Source: CAYUYV01 sp050331455
GTDB taxonomy: Bacteria > Pseudomonadota > Alphaproteobacteria > JAJFIK01
DNA length: 64,000 nt
Direction: 5' to 3'
Assembly (NCBI GenBank): GCA_050331455.1
Contig: JBHJGV010000031.1
Coordinates: 1 to 64,000, forward strand
This document shows positions 52,088 through 60,433 of the stretch, piece after piece. How positions within the stretch are numbered: position 1 is the first letter of the stretch; the number at the start of each line of letters is the position of its first letter. Both the position numbers and the translations under genes were made by a program. The notes beneath the pieces were generated by a model. That model ran no database searches. It was given only the letters and a program-made list of their open reading frames with translations, and was not told where the DNA came from.

Positions 52088-53029
52088 ATGAGAATCAGCA
52101 ACCGGGTCACGGATGTCCTGGGCACCGACTATCCGATCGTTCAGGCGCCCATGGGCTGGATTGCGCGGGCACGGCTCGCCTCCGCGGTCTCCAATGCGGG
52201 CGGCATGGGCATTATCGAAACATCCTCGGGAGAACTCGACCAGATCCGCGAAGAGATCAAAATGATGCGCCGTCTGACGGACAAACCCTTTGGCGTCAAT
52301 ATCGCCCAGGCCTTTGTCCGCGATCCGGGCATCGTCAATTTCGTAATCGACGAGGGCGTGCGCTTCGTGACGACGTCCGCGGGGGACCCGACCCGCTACT
52401 GCGCGGACCTGAAAGAGGCCGGACTGACGGTTTTTCACGTGGTGCCCACGCTGGCCGGCGCGCTCAAGGCCGTCGAGGCAGGCGTTGACGGCCTCGTGGT
52501 CGAGGGCGGTGAAGGAGGCGGCTTCAAGAATCCCCAAGAAGTGGCCAGCATGGTCCTCCTGCCGCTTGTCTGCTCCCAGGTCGGCGTACCCGTCATCGCG
52601 GCCGGCGGCTTCGTGGACGGACGGACCATGGCGGCGGCTTTCGCGCTGGGCGCCGAGGGCATCCAGATGGGCACACGGATGGTCTCGGCGTTGGAGTCGC
52701 CGGTCCATGAGAACTGGAAACTCGCGGTGGTGGATGCCAAGGAAACGGACACGGTGTTCCTCAACCGGTTCGGCCGGCCGGCCCTGCGGGCCCTGCGCAC
52801 CGAACGCACCAGCCGCCTGGAGCGGGAGGCGCCAGAGAACATCATGGGAGAGTTCCGCACGGCCCTCGATCTTTATTTCGGCGGCGACATGGAAGCCTCG
52901 ATCGCCCTGTCAGGCCAAGTCTGCGGGCGCATCGATTCGATCAAGCCCGTGGCCGAAATCCTGCGGGAAACCATGACCGAGTTCCACGAAACCCTGCGCA
53001 GCCTCTCCGCCCGCTACCCGTCCGCGTGA
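52088..53029 (+). CDS. Nitronate monooxygenase-like FMN enzyme (NPD/FabK family)
   Basis: A 313-residue TIM-barrel flavoprotein of the nitronate monooxygenase / 2-nitropropane dioxygenase family. Landmarks: YPIVQAPMGWIARARLASAVS, AGGMGII, KPFGVNIAQAFV, the FMN loop VDGLVVEGGEGGGF, VIAAGGFVDGRTMAAA and the phosphate-binding GAEGIQMGTRM. The family also contains FabK-type enoyl reductases, which need an accessory motif not evident here, so the function (nitronate detoxification or another flavin oxidation) is uncertain. Start: ATG 52088 with AGGAGGAAAG upstream; the frame from 51953 overlaps the terminator. Two downstream genes are on the opposite strand. Confidence 0.82.
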   Translation: MRISNRVTDVLGTDYPIVQAPMGWIARARLASAVSNAGGMGIIETSSGELDQIREEIKMMRRLTDKPFGVNIAQAFVRDPGIVNFVIDEGVRFVTTSAGDPTRYCADLKEAGLTVFHVVPTLAGALKAVEAGVDGLVVEGGEGGGFKNPQEVASMVLLPLVCSQVGVPVIAAGGFVDGRTMAAAFALGAEGIQMGTRMVSALESPVHENWKLAVVDAKETDTVFLNRFGRPALRALRTERTSRLEREAPENIMGEFRTALDLYFGGDMEASIALSGQVCGRIDSIKPVAEILRETMTEFHETLRSLSARYPSA

Positions 53030-53112
53030 GGATGATGGGTATCACCGTCATTGTTTGCAGGGCGGGCCGAAACCTGCCCCGCAGACTTTACCGGTGAGAT
53101 CATACGCTTGCG

Positions 53113-53529
53113 TCACAAAAGGCCCAATTCGCGCAGTTCGGCCTTGAGAGCGGCGGGCATAGCCGCTTCCCCGGATCCGGGCTTGACGTCGGCCGGGGCG
53201 TCCTCCGGCTTCAAATAGCGCCACCCCTGGAACGGCCGGCGCGGCACCGTGTCGACGGCCACAAGTTCCGGGTCCATGAGCAGATCACAGCGGCCGATCC
53301 CGGCCTCGTCCGTAAAGGGACGGATATCCACGAGCCGCTGGCGCACCTGGATGAAGCCCTTGATCACCCAATAGATCGATCCGCCGTCCAGCACCTCGTC
53401 CCGGCGTTTTGGCACCATGCGCGTGGTATGGGCGATCTCGCCCACAAGGCGCAGGCGGCCCTTCTGCCAGCGGGAGAGGTCATCGATGCTGTCCGCACCG
53501 ACACATAATTTCAGCAGGTGTATGGTCAT
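53113..53529 (-). CDS. DUF1489 family protein
   Basis: A 138-residue cytosolic protein. The sequence MTIHLLKLCVGADSIDDL, then the TTRMVPKRRDEVLDGGSIYWVIKG and CDLLMDPELVAVDTVPRRPFQGWRYLKPEDAP segments, are the conserved features of the alphaproteobacterial DUF1489 family, whose function is not known. The start at 53529 is chosen by family N-terminus; a frame open to 53697 lacks support and overlaps the MAPEG gene. The C-terminus ends AALKAELRELGLL. Confidence 0.82.
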   Translation of the reverse strand: MTIHLLKLCVGADSIDDLSRWQKGRLRLVGEIAHTTRMVPKRRDEVLDGGSIYWVIKGFIQVRQRLVDIRPFTDEAGIGRCDLLMDPELVAVDTVPRRPFQGWRYLKPEDAPADVKPGSGEAAMPAALKAELRELGLL

Positions 53530-53632
53530 GGCTCGGCGGAAAACTGTAGGCAGGGAAACACAAAGAGTTGCGGCAGGCTGGACCGTCGACGGTTCGCACG
53601 CCCACGGCCCCGTCCCGGATCGCAAAACAGGC

Positions 53633-54046
53633 TCAGGCTGCGGAAGCGCCCATGAATGAGCCCGCCACGGCGCCGGCCATGAGGAAGAGAGCCACAAGAC
53701 CCACCGTCCACACCAGCGACCGCACGACCGGAATGCCGGTGATGTAAGCCGGCAGATAGATCAACCGGGCAATGACGAAGATTTGAGCACCAAGCAGGCC
53801 CATGGCGGGGATTTCGGGACGGGCGTTCAGCAGCAGGGCCAGGGGCAGGAAAATCAACAGGGCTTCCTGCATATTTGCGTGGGCTCGCTCCGAGCGGGCG
53901 CCATAGACACTGGTTTCCGGCGGATTGTCCCGGGGCCCCATGGGCACGCTCAAATCGGCATCGGGGCGCAGGAAATAGCGGAAAGCGGGAGGCAGCAGGG
54001 TCTGCACGAGATAAAGGCCGAGGGCCGCAAGGATCAAAAGCTCCAT
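53633..54046 (-). CDS. MAPEG family membrane protein
   Basis: A 137-residue protein with four membrane helices: ILAALGLYLVQTLLPPAF, the MQEALLIFLPLALLL segment, FVIARLIYLPAYITGI and TVGLVALFLMAGAVAGSFMG. The loop ARSERAHANMQEALL with Arg and Asn-x-x-E is the glutathione-binding pattern of membrane-associated proteins in eicosanoid and glutathione metabolism. The bacterial members have no agreed substrate. It lies 19 nt after the hypothetical exported protein gene, so the three genes downstream of mccA may be cotranscribed. Confidence 0.82.
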   Translation of the reverse strand: MELLILAALGLYLVQTLLPPAFRYFLRPDADLSVPMGPRDNPPETSVYGARSERAHANMQEALLIFLPLALLLNARPEIPAMGLLGAQIFVIARLIYLPAYITGIPVVRSLVWTVGLVALFLMAGAVAGSFMGASAA

Positions 54047-54065
54047 CGTCGTCTCCTATGTCGTC

Positions 54066-54866
54066 CTAAGGGATCTGCACGGAGTCGTTACGCGCCGGCG
54101 GGGCAAGCGGTTCGGCTTCGATAATGCGCACCGTGACACTCTCTTCGAAATCCCGGAAAAGGGCGCTGCCGGACACGGCCGTCCGGCTTTCGGTCAGCAG
54201 GGGAAGGCCGTCGCGCAGGTCATAGGTCGCGGTCTGCTCGAAGGAGGCGATGCGCGCCGAGAAATTCGGCTTGAAGGGCTCCGGCGAGAAGAGGCGCACG
54301 GTTCGGATCCAGGGCCTGGTGCCCTCCGCCCCCGCTCCAGTCTGGCGCACTGTCAGTTCGCCGTGCAGCTTTTCCAGAAAGCCGGCCGCCCGTCCTCGGG
54401 GTTGGCCTTTCGGCGGCGCCGTGGGCTGGAAGCGGTAAACCATCGCCTCGGCCTCTTCGCGCACCAGCGTGACATCATTGCCCAGCACCGTGGAGAGGTT
54501 TTCATAGCCCAGGAGTTCTGAACCACGCTTGGCGTCCCGGACGCCCTCAAACAGCCTGATCACCTCCTTGGACGCCGTCTCCGGTGAGGGCGACAGCAGG
54601 GTCCAGGCCTCCCCCGGCTCGCGAGGGTCGTAACGCAGCAGGACTTCATTGCCGTCGCTGGACAGGGACTGGGTGAAGGCCCAAGCCTGGGCCGACACGG
54701 CCGCTCCGGACTCAAGCGCCTGCGAGATCAGCGCGGGCCGGGGCGCAGGTCCCGGCGCGGCATCGGATTGCGGCTGGGCCGGGGCAACGGATGGACTCAT
54801 CAGCAGCAAGACGAGCGCAGCCCCGGCGGCGAGAAGGGCGTGGCCCGGCAATTGGCCTCCCGGCAT
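54066..54866 (-). CDS. Exported protein of unknown function
   Basis: A 266-residue protein. The signal peptide ends around SVAPAQP (residue ~31). A mature part with Ala/Pro-rich start is followed by a mixed alpha/beta region (FTQSLSSDGNEVLLRYDP, LGYENLSTVLGNDVTLVREE, WIRTVRLFSPEPFKPNFSARI) that looks like a beta-sandwich outer-membrane-lipid or stress protein, but I cannot name the family. Start: ATG 54866 with AAAGGAG 8 nt upstream. It follows the MCC alpha gene with a 23-nt gap and precedes the MAPEG gene. The function is not known. Confidence 0.7.
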   Translation of the reverse strand: MPGGQLPGHALLAAGAALVLLLMSPSVAPAQPQSDAAPGPAPRPALISQALESGAAVSAQAWAFTQSLSSDGNEVLLRYDPREPGEAWTLLSPSPETASKEVIRLFEGVRDAKRGSELLGYENLSTVLGNDVTLVREEAEAMVYRFQPTAPPKGQPRGRAAGFLEKLHGELTVRQTGAGAEGTRPWIRTVRLFSPEPFKPNFSARIASFEQTATYDLRDGLPLLTESRTAVSGSALFRDFEESVTVRIIEAEPLAPPARNDSVQIP

Positions 54867-54889
54867 GGACAGGCTCCTTTCAAACGGTC

Positions 54890-56902
54890 TCAGGATCCGA
54901 CGCTCAAGGTGGCGAGGACGGCGCCCTCCTCCACCTGATCGCCCGGTGCAACGGTCAGGCTTTCCACGGTGCCGTCGGCGCCGGCGCTCAAGGTGTGTTC
55001 CATTTTCATGGCCTCCAGTACGACCAGGGCCTGCCCCCGGCGAACCGAATCGCCCTCGGCGGCATGCACGGCGATGATCTTGCCGGGCATGGGCGCGGCA
55101 ATGCGTGCCGCCGCATCGGTATCGCTGACCGACCGCTCCAGCGGATCCTCGAGAACCACCTCGTGGGCATGCCCCTCCGTCATGATCACGATTCGCCGCC
55201 CAAGGCGCAGCACGCCGATGCAGTCATGGCGTCCATTGAGCACAACCGACAGGCGTTCGGCCTCGACCATGCTGGCCTGGCCTTCGAACATCCGCCCATC
55301 GATGTCCAGCGCCCGCAACGGCGCCCCGTGACCGACCGTGACCGTGAACGGATGGTCCCCGCCGAAGCGCAGGACCTCCCGGGCCCGCGCACCAACCCGC
55401 CAGCCGTCCAGCGCATGCCAGGGCGAGTGGGGATCTGCGGACCGCGCTCGGGCGTGGGCCGCGGCCGCGTCCCGTTCGGCGAGGACATAGAGCGCCGCGA
55501 GGGCCTTGATGTCGTCCGCCGGCGGGCCGGGATCGGGGATCAGGTCCTCCAGATGCCGGTCGATGAAGCCGGTGTCGATGGCCGCGTCCCGGAAAGCCGG
55601 GTGGCCGGCGATCTCGGCAAGGAAGCCCGCATTGGTCTGCACGCCGGCCACCTCGCTTGCCCGCAGCGCCTGGCCGAGCCGGCGCAGGGCCGCGTCCCGG
55701 GTCTCGCCCCAGGCAATGATCTTGGCGATCATCGGGTCGTAATGGATCGTCACCGCATCGCCCTGGCGCACGCCCGTATCGATGCGCAGGCGGTCGTCCG
55801 GTTCCGGCAGGGCCAGCCGGTGCAGGGTGCCCGTGGAGGGCAGAAACCCCTTGGACGGATTTTCTGCATAAAGACGGGCTTCGATGGCATGGCCGGTCAG
55901 CGGGATCTGCTCCTGGGTCCGCGGCAAGGGCTCGCCCATGGCGACGCGGATCTGCCATTCCACCAGATCGAGCCCGGTGATCATTTCCGTGACCGGATGC
56001 TCCACCTGCAGCCGCGTGTTCATCTCCATGAAGAAGAAGCCGTTCTCGCGCAGCCCCTGGGAGCCGTCGGCGATGAACTCCACGGTGCCGGCCCCCCGAT
56101 AGCCGATCGCGCGGGCCGCCTCCACCGCCGCCCGGCCCATAGCCGTGCGCACGGGTTCTGTCATGCCCGGCGCCGGGGCCTCCTCAATAACTTTCTGGTG
56201 GCGCCGCTGGAGGGAGCAGTCCCGCTCGAACAGATGCACGACCCCGCCATGGGCGTCCGCGAAGACCTGGATCTCCACATGGCGCGGACGGGTCACGAAA
56301 CGCTCGATCAGCACGCGGTCATCGCCGAAAGCATTGGCCGATTCGCGCTTGGCGGAGGCCAGGGCCGCCTCGAAATCCTCCCGCCGGTCCACCCGGCGCA
56401 TGCCCTTGCCGCCGCCGCCTGCGACGGCCTTGATCAGCACGGGAAAGCCCACCGCATGGGCCGCGTCCACCAGATGGGCCGGGTCCTGATTGGCGCCGTG
56501 ATAGCCCGGCACGATTGGCACACCGGCCTTTTCCATCAGGGCCTTGGCCTGGTCCTTGAGGCCCATGGCCCGAATCGCGGCCGGCGGGGGGCCGACAAAG
56601 ATAAGGCCCGCCGCAGCAACGGCCTCGGCGAACGCGGCGTTCTCGGACAAAAAGCCGTAACCGGGATGGATGGCCTGGGCTCCCGAGCACTGGGCCGCCT
56701 CGATAAGGGCCTCGCCCCGCAAATAGCTCTCGGCGGCCGGCGCGGGGCCGATGGCGAGGGCCGAATCGGCCAGCGCGACATGGGCCGCATGGCCATCGGC
56801 CTCCGAATAGACCGCCAGCGTTTCGATGCCCATCCGCCGCGCCGTCCGGATAATCCGGCACGCGATCTCGCCGCGATTGGCGATCAAGAGCCGATCCACC
56901 AT
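54890..56902 (-). CDS. mccA: 3-methylcrotonyl-CoA carboxylase biotin-containing alpha subunit
   Basis: A 670-residue carboxylase subunit for leucine catabolism, carrying biotin carboxylase and biotin carrier domains. Residues ~1-450 are biotin carboxylase: LLIANRGEIACRIIRTARRMG, HPGYGFLSENAAFA, KAVAGGGGKGMR (ATP lid), RDCSLQRRHQKVIEEAPAP and FMEMNTRLQVEHPVTE. A linker domain follows (~460-590), then the biotinyl domain with the attachment Lys in LEAMKMEHTLSAG near residue 633. The length (670) and overall plan fit MccA rather than AccC (~450). The beta subunit and isovaleryl-CoA dehydrogenase are not in the window. It shares the locus with an enoyl-CoA hydratase. Confidence 0.85.
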   Translation of the reverse strand: MVDRLLIANRGEIACRIIRTARRMGIETLAVYSEADGHAAHVALADSALAIGPAPAAESYLRGEALIEAAQCSGAQAIHPGYGFLSENAAFAEAVAAAGLIFVGPPPAAIRAMGLKDQAKALMEKAGVPIVPGYHGANQDPAHLVDAAHAVGFPVLIKAVAGGGGKGMRRVDRREDFEAALASAKRESANAFGDDRVLIERFVTRPRHVEIQVFADAHGGVVHLFERDCSLQRRHQKVIEEAPAPGMTEPVRTAMGRAAVEAARAIGYRGAGTVEFIADGSQGLRENGFFFMEMNTRLQVEHPVTEMITGLDLVEWQIRVAMGEPLPRTQEQIPLTGHAIEARLYAENPSKGFLPSTGTLHRLALPEPDDRLRIDTGVRQGDAVTIHYDPMIAKIIAWGETRDAALRRLGQALRASEVAGVQTNAGFLAEIAGHPAFRDAAIDTGFIDRHLEDLIPDPGPPADDIKALAALYVLAERDAAAAHARARSADPHSPWHALDGWRVGARAREVLRFGGDHPFTVTVGHGAPLRALDIDGRMFEGQASMVEAERLSVVLNGRHDCIGVLRLGRRIVIMTEGHAHEVVLEDPLERSVSDTDAAARIAAPMPGKIIAVHAAEGDSVRRGQALVVLEAMKMEHTLSAGADGTVESLTVAPGDQVEEGAVLATLSVGS

Positions 56903-56972
56903 GCAAGCCTCGCTCCCATATGGCGCAGAACGCCCTCACCCACTCTTTCAGGTCATAGCATGGGGCGACGGC

Positions 56973-57176
56973 TCAGGTCAGGGCGTGGAGGTCTGGAATT
57001 GCCGGAACGCTGCCGTGGTCGGGATACTTCCACGGACCGTTGGCCCGGTTGAGCCAGCAGGCATCGAAGCCGAAGCGCGCAGCGCCGGCGGCATCCCAGG
57101 CACTGGAGCACACAAAGCGGACGGCGCCGGGGAGGCTTCTCACCGCGAAGCTGGCCGGGCCTGTGCCAGCGATCAC
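56973..57176 (-). pseudogene. C-terminal remnant of a type II haloacid dehalogenase (HAD family)
   Basis: The 67-codon frame contains, from about 57122 to its stop at 56973, the last ~50 residues of a type II haloacid dehalogenase: VRFVCSSAWDAAGAARFGF followed by ACWLNRANGP and a PAIPDLHALT end. Full proteins of this family are ~220-240 residues with an N-terminal DAYGT nucleophile motif, which is absent here and in the other frames of the adjoining 80 nt. The N-terminal part was therefore lost, probably by deletion or replacement when the neighbouring TIR-type gene was placed. Expression of the remnant is unlikely. Confidence 0.75.
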
Positions 57177-57201
57177 AGCTGCAACGGAAAAGCGGGGGCC
57201 T

Positions 57202-58647
57202 CTACTGGCCGGCCGCCATCAGCAAGGCCGGCTCCCGGGCCACGTCCCGCATCGGCCGCGCGGTCGCGGCGGCGACCGACAGGGCGGGCCGGACGGCCTG
57301 CGCGCGTCCCCCGGGCTCTGGCCCGTCCAGGACGATGCCGTCCTCCGGACCGGCCGGCTCCAGAAGCCCCATGAGAGCCCGCTGCAGTTCCGGCGTCATG
57401 AGACCGGCGAAGGTGTCCTCGACGCGGATCCAGGCACGCCCCTGCAGAATCGACCACAGCGGCCCCGGAACGCCGACCGACTCAAGCAGCAGGGGCAGCA
57501 CGGGACGCCCGAAGCGCCGGGCGGCCAGGAGTTCGCGGAACACCCGTTCCGACCGGAAGGTCCCGGCGGTGCCCAAAAGCACGATGGCATTGGAGCCCTG
57601 CACGGCACGCAGACTGTCGGCAGTCCACCGGACATCGCCGCTGCCCTGGGCCGGATTGGGCGTGACGGAAAGCCCCAGGCGGTGCAGGTCGAGCGCCAGA
57701 ATGTCCGCTTCGCGGCCGTCACCGGGTCCATGGATGACGCCGACGTCCCGGATCGTCGTTTCGCGGGTCGCCAAGTCATCTTCCCTCCGCCGTGCCGGGT
57801 CGGGACGGTCGCTGCCCAGGGGCCGCACGCTGAGCAGTCCGGCGCCGGCGAACAGGCCGATGGCGGCGAACCAGCCGGCGATGCCGAACAGGACCGCCGC
57901 CCCCAGGGCGAACAGGACCGGGATCCAGGCTTCCGGTCCGCCCGCCATCAGGTCTTCGGCCCAGACCCGGCTGCCCGCATGCGCGCCAATCAGGCCCGAC
58001 GCGGCAATCCCCGCCATAGCGAACAGGCTGAACAGGCCACCGGTCACCACGGCGAGCGCGTTCCACAGATCCGTGTGGCCGGCGGGGGCAACGGCCGCGC
58101 TCGTGCCTTTCACGGAGGGAGCGTCTTCCCCGCTGAGTGCGCCGCAGGCCAGACTGAGGTCTTGGAGCGGCCCTTCATCGGCATGATCCTCGCCGGACCG
58201 GGCCCAACGGCTGAGATCGATCGCGGGCAGGTCCCGAAAGCCAAAGGGCAGGCTGTGGCCCGGCACCCCTTTTCCCTGCAGACCATGATTTGCGTCGCCC
58301 GTTCCGTCGAGCGTGGCAAGCACACAGCGGCCCGCTGCGAGGGCGTCCAGGCTGGTCTCGATCAACGCCTTCACGTCGCCGCGGTCTTCATGGGCAAGGT
58401 CGGCACTGGCGCGGGACCACAGGGCCACGGTTACGGGCAAATCTGGCACAGGTAAATCCGGCACAGGCGAGTCAGGCCCACGCGGGTCGGTCCCGGGCGA
58501 ATCAGGCTTTAGCGACGCAGGGTCGGCGGAGGGGCCATTGCCGTGCGCCTCGAACCGGCAGTCCAGCCCCTGACGACGCAGGGCCGCGGCGAGGCGCTGG
58601 CCCGCATCGGCATCCCTGGCCGCGGACCGGATCACAATGACACCCAT
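57202..58647 (-). CDS. Membrane protein with two TIR-like domains flanking two transmembrane helices
   Basis: A 481-residue protein. Residues ~1-150 look like a TIR domain: MGVIVIRSAARDADAGQRLA, VTVALWSRASA, VKALIETSLDALAAGRCVLATLDG with a Glu at the usual active-site helix, and LPFGFRDLPAIDLSRWARSG. Two hydrophobic helices follow (residues ~190-265: ALAVVTGGLFSLFAMAGIAAS and ALGAAVLFGIAGWFAAIGLF), and residues ~300-420 form a second, more diverged TIR-like unit (SNAIVLLGTAGTF, FRELLAARRFGRPVLPLLLE). A 25-residue Pro/Asp/Ser insert in domain 1 is a minisatellite. Start: ATG 58647 with GGAGGT upstream. The role is unknown; TIR proteins act in NAD cleavage or signalling. Confidence 0.65.
   Translation of the reverse strand: MGVIVIRSAARDADAGQRLAAALRRQGLDCRFEAHGNGPSADPASLKPDSPGTDPRGPDSPVPDLPVPDLPVTVALWSRASADLAHEDRGDVKALIETSLDALAAGRCVLATLDGTGDANHGLQGKGVPGHSLPFGFRDLPAIDLSRWARSGEDHADEGPLQDLSLACGALSGEDAPSVKGTSAAVAPAGHTDLWNALAVVTGGLFSLFAMAGIAASGLIGAHAGSRVWAEDLMAGGPEAWIPVLFALGAAVLFGIAGWFAAIGLFAGAGLLSVRPLGSDRPDPARRREDDLATRETTIRDVGVIHGPGDGREADILALDLHRLGLSVTPNPAQGSGDVRWTADSLRAVQGSNAIVLLGTAGTFRSERVFRELLAARRFGRPVLPLLLESVGVPGPLWSILQGRAWIRVEDTFAGLMTPELQRALMGLLEPAGPEDGIVLDGPEPGGRAQAVRPALSVAAATARPMRDVAREPALLMAAGQ
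58436..58510 (-). repeat. 15-bp coding minisatellite, five units
   Basis: Units at 58436-58450, 58451-58465, 58466-58480, 58481-58495 and 58496-58510, each a variant of GGYRARTCMGGCMCA. On the minus strand each codes one (K/G/V)P-D-(S/L)-P or related pentapeptide inside the TIR gene. Confidence 0.85.
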
Positions 58648-58837
58648 GGGGGACCTCCGAATCGGATCTCTAACGAACGCCAGACTAACGTGCAGTCCGC
58701 TAGATAATCCTTAATCTGAGAGACCCGTTTGGCGGTTCTGTGGCCGGTTCGAGGCTGTCCGCCGCGACAGGGCAGCGGACAGGCCGCAGTCGGAGTATTG
58801 CCGAGCAGTCATGACGCCCAGGCACCTTTTCGATGCG

Positions 58838-59632
58838 TCAACCGCCCCAGGACGGGCTGCGCCGTTCCAGAAAGGCGGCGAGCCCTTCCTGCCCTTCCGT
58901 GCTCGCCCGGCGGTCGGCGATCCGCTTGGCCGTTTCCGAGCGCAGGCCCGTGTCGATTTCCCGCCACATGACATCCGGCACAAGCTTTTTCGCCGCCCGC
59001 ACAGCGCCCGGCGCGCCCTTGAAAATCTGGGCGACGATGCGCTCTTCCTCCTCGGCGAGCGCCGTTTCGTCTTCGACAACAAAGTGAACAAGGCCCATGC
59101 GCTCGGCATAGTCCGCATCGAAACTTTCACCGGTGACGAACAGGGCGCGGGCCCAGCGCGGACCGACGGCTTCGACGATATAGGGCGAAATCGTCGCCGG
59201 CGTGAGGCCGAGATGGACCTCGGAAAAGCGGAACATGGCGGCCTTGCACGCGATGGCGATGTCGCAGGCGGCCACAAGCCCCAGCCCGCCGCCCACGGCG
59301 GCCCCGTTGACAAGGGCAATGGTCGGCATGGGCAGGGTGTAGAGCCGGTGCAGCATCTCGGCGAGCGCCGATGCGTCCTCGACATTATCCGCATGGGTAT
59401 AATGGGCGGCCGCCTTCATCCACTCAAGGTCCGCGCCCGCGGAGAAGCTGCGCCCGGAACCCTTGATCAGGACACAGCGCAACCCGTCCTGCCCCTTCAA
59501 TTCCGCGAACAGATCGCTTAAGTGGGCGATCACATCATTGTTAAAGGCGTTATGACGCTCCGGCCGGTTGAGCGTGATGATGCCGACGCCGGCCCGCGTG
59601 GCATCGAACAGGATGGGCGTGTCTTCACTCAT
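58838..59632 (-). CDS. Enoyl-CoA hydratase/isomerase family protein (methylglutaconyl-CoA hydratase candidate)
   Basis: A 264-residue crotonase-fold enzyme. The oxyanion-hole segment GRSFSAGADLEWM and GAAVGGGLGLVAACDIAIA, with Glu in FSEVHLGLTP, match the hydratase signature. Closeness to mccA suggests the leucine-pathway 3-methylglutaconyl-CoA hydratase (liuC/AtuE type), but two unrelated genes now lie between them. The ATG at 59632 overlaps the Nudix stop (ATGA), so the Nudix gene and this one are co-translated. The C-terminal extension is basic and ends SPSWGG. Confidence 0.82.
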   Translation of the reverse strand: MSEDTPILFDATRAGVGIITLNRPERHNAFNNDVIAHLSDLFAELKGQDGLRCVLIKGSGRSFSAGADLEWMKAAAHYTHADNVEDASALAEMLHRLYTLPMPTIALVNGAAVGGGLGLVAACDIAIACKAAMFRFSEVHLGLTPATISPYIVEAVGPRWARALFVTGESFDADYAERMGLVHFVVEDETALAEEEERIVAQIFKGAPGAVRAAKKLVPDVMWREIDTGLRSETAKRIADRRASTEGQEGLAAFLERRSPSWGG

Positions 59633-60159
59633 GCTGTGGCGTCCTTGTGTTGGGCCCGGGTGTCCTTAACATGGTCGATGAGCTGCAAGGCCATGGCGAG
59701 GCATCCGGGCGTGATTTTCGGCACGTCGCGAATCTTATCCGGATCGACGCGGAGGAGTTCTCCTTCGGAACAGACGATATCCTCCTCGGACACATTGATG
59801 ACCCCGAAACTATAGATCCGGATGGTCACGCCGCCCCGGAAGCGGCGCTCGCGATCCTCCAGCCGGATCAGATCGCCGGCGCGCAGATCGATGTTCAGCT
59901 CTTCCTTGATCTCCCGGATGGCCGCTTCCTCGGGCGTCTCGCCCTCATGGCCGCCGCCGCCGAAGGTGCCCACCATGCCGGGATTGACGATGCCGGGAAT
60001 GTCATCGCGCTGCTGGACCAGCAATTTGCCGGACCGGCCCCACAGGATCACACCGGAATAGAAGGGGGGAACCTCTTTCGGCAACGGCGCAAGGGTCGTG
60101 TCGTCGGACTGGGACGCATTTTCGCTCAGGGATGGGCGGGACGGTGACGGTGTGGACAT
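59629..60159 (-). CDS. Nudix hydrolase family protein
   Basis: A 176-residue protein. After a Ser/Pro/Asp-rich ~30-residue leader, the Nudix fold carries the box GGGHEGETPEEAAIREIKEEL (Gx5Ex7REUxEExGU pattern), flanked by GVILWGRSGKLLVQQRDD and RIYSFGVINVSEED. The substrate (a nucleoside diphosphate derivative) cannot be read from the sequence. Start: ATG 60159 with AAAAGGA upstream; the frame open to 60237 is not supported. It overlaps the enoyl-CoA hydratase gene by 4 nt and diverges from the M16 peptidase gene. Confidence 0.85.
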   Translation of the reverse strand: MSTPSPSRPSLSENASQSDDTTLAPLPKEVPPFYSGVILWGRSGKLLVQQRDDIPGIVNPGMVGTFGGGGHEGETPEEAAIREIKEELNIDLRAGDLIRLEDRERRFRGGVTIRIYSFGVINVSEEDIVCSEGELLRVDPDKIRDVPKITPGCLAMALQLIDHVKDTRAQHKDATA

Positions 60160-60433
60160 GGGGAAAATCCTTTTCTCCGGTCGGGCCGTGGGATCAGGCT
60201 TCTGGCGGCGCGGCGTTCGACAACCGGCGCGCGCCACGGCGCCAGGGATGCTTCACCCTTTTAGCGCCAAGGTCCTGAAAAGACCCATGGTTCAATTTTC
60301 ACTTTGTTTTTTAAACCTGTCGCTTTGGTGACACCCGGGCGCTGAGGTAAGGTTCACCGCATCCGGCGGCGTGATCGGTCACCGATCGTCCCGCCCCACC
60401 GGATCGATACACCATATAAAGGGAGAACTGAGC

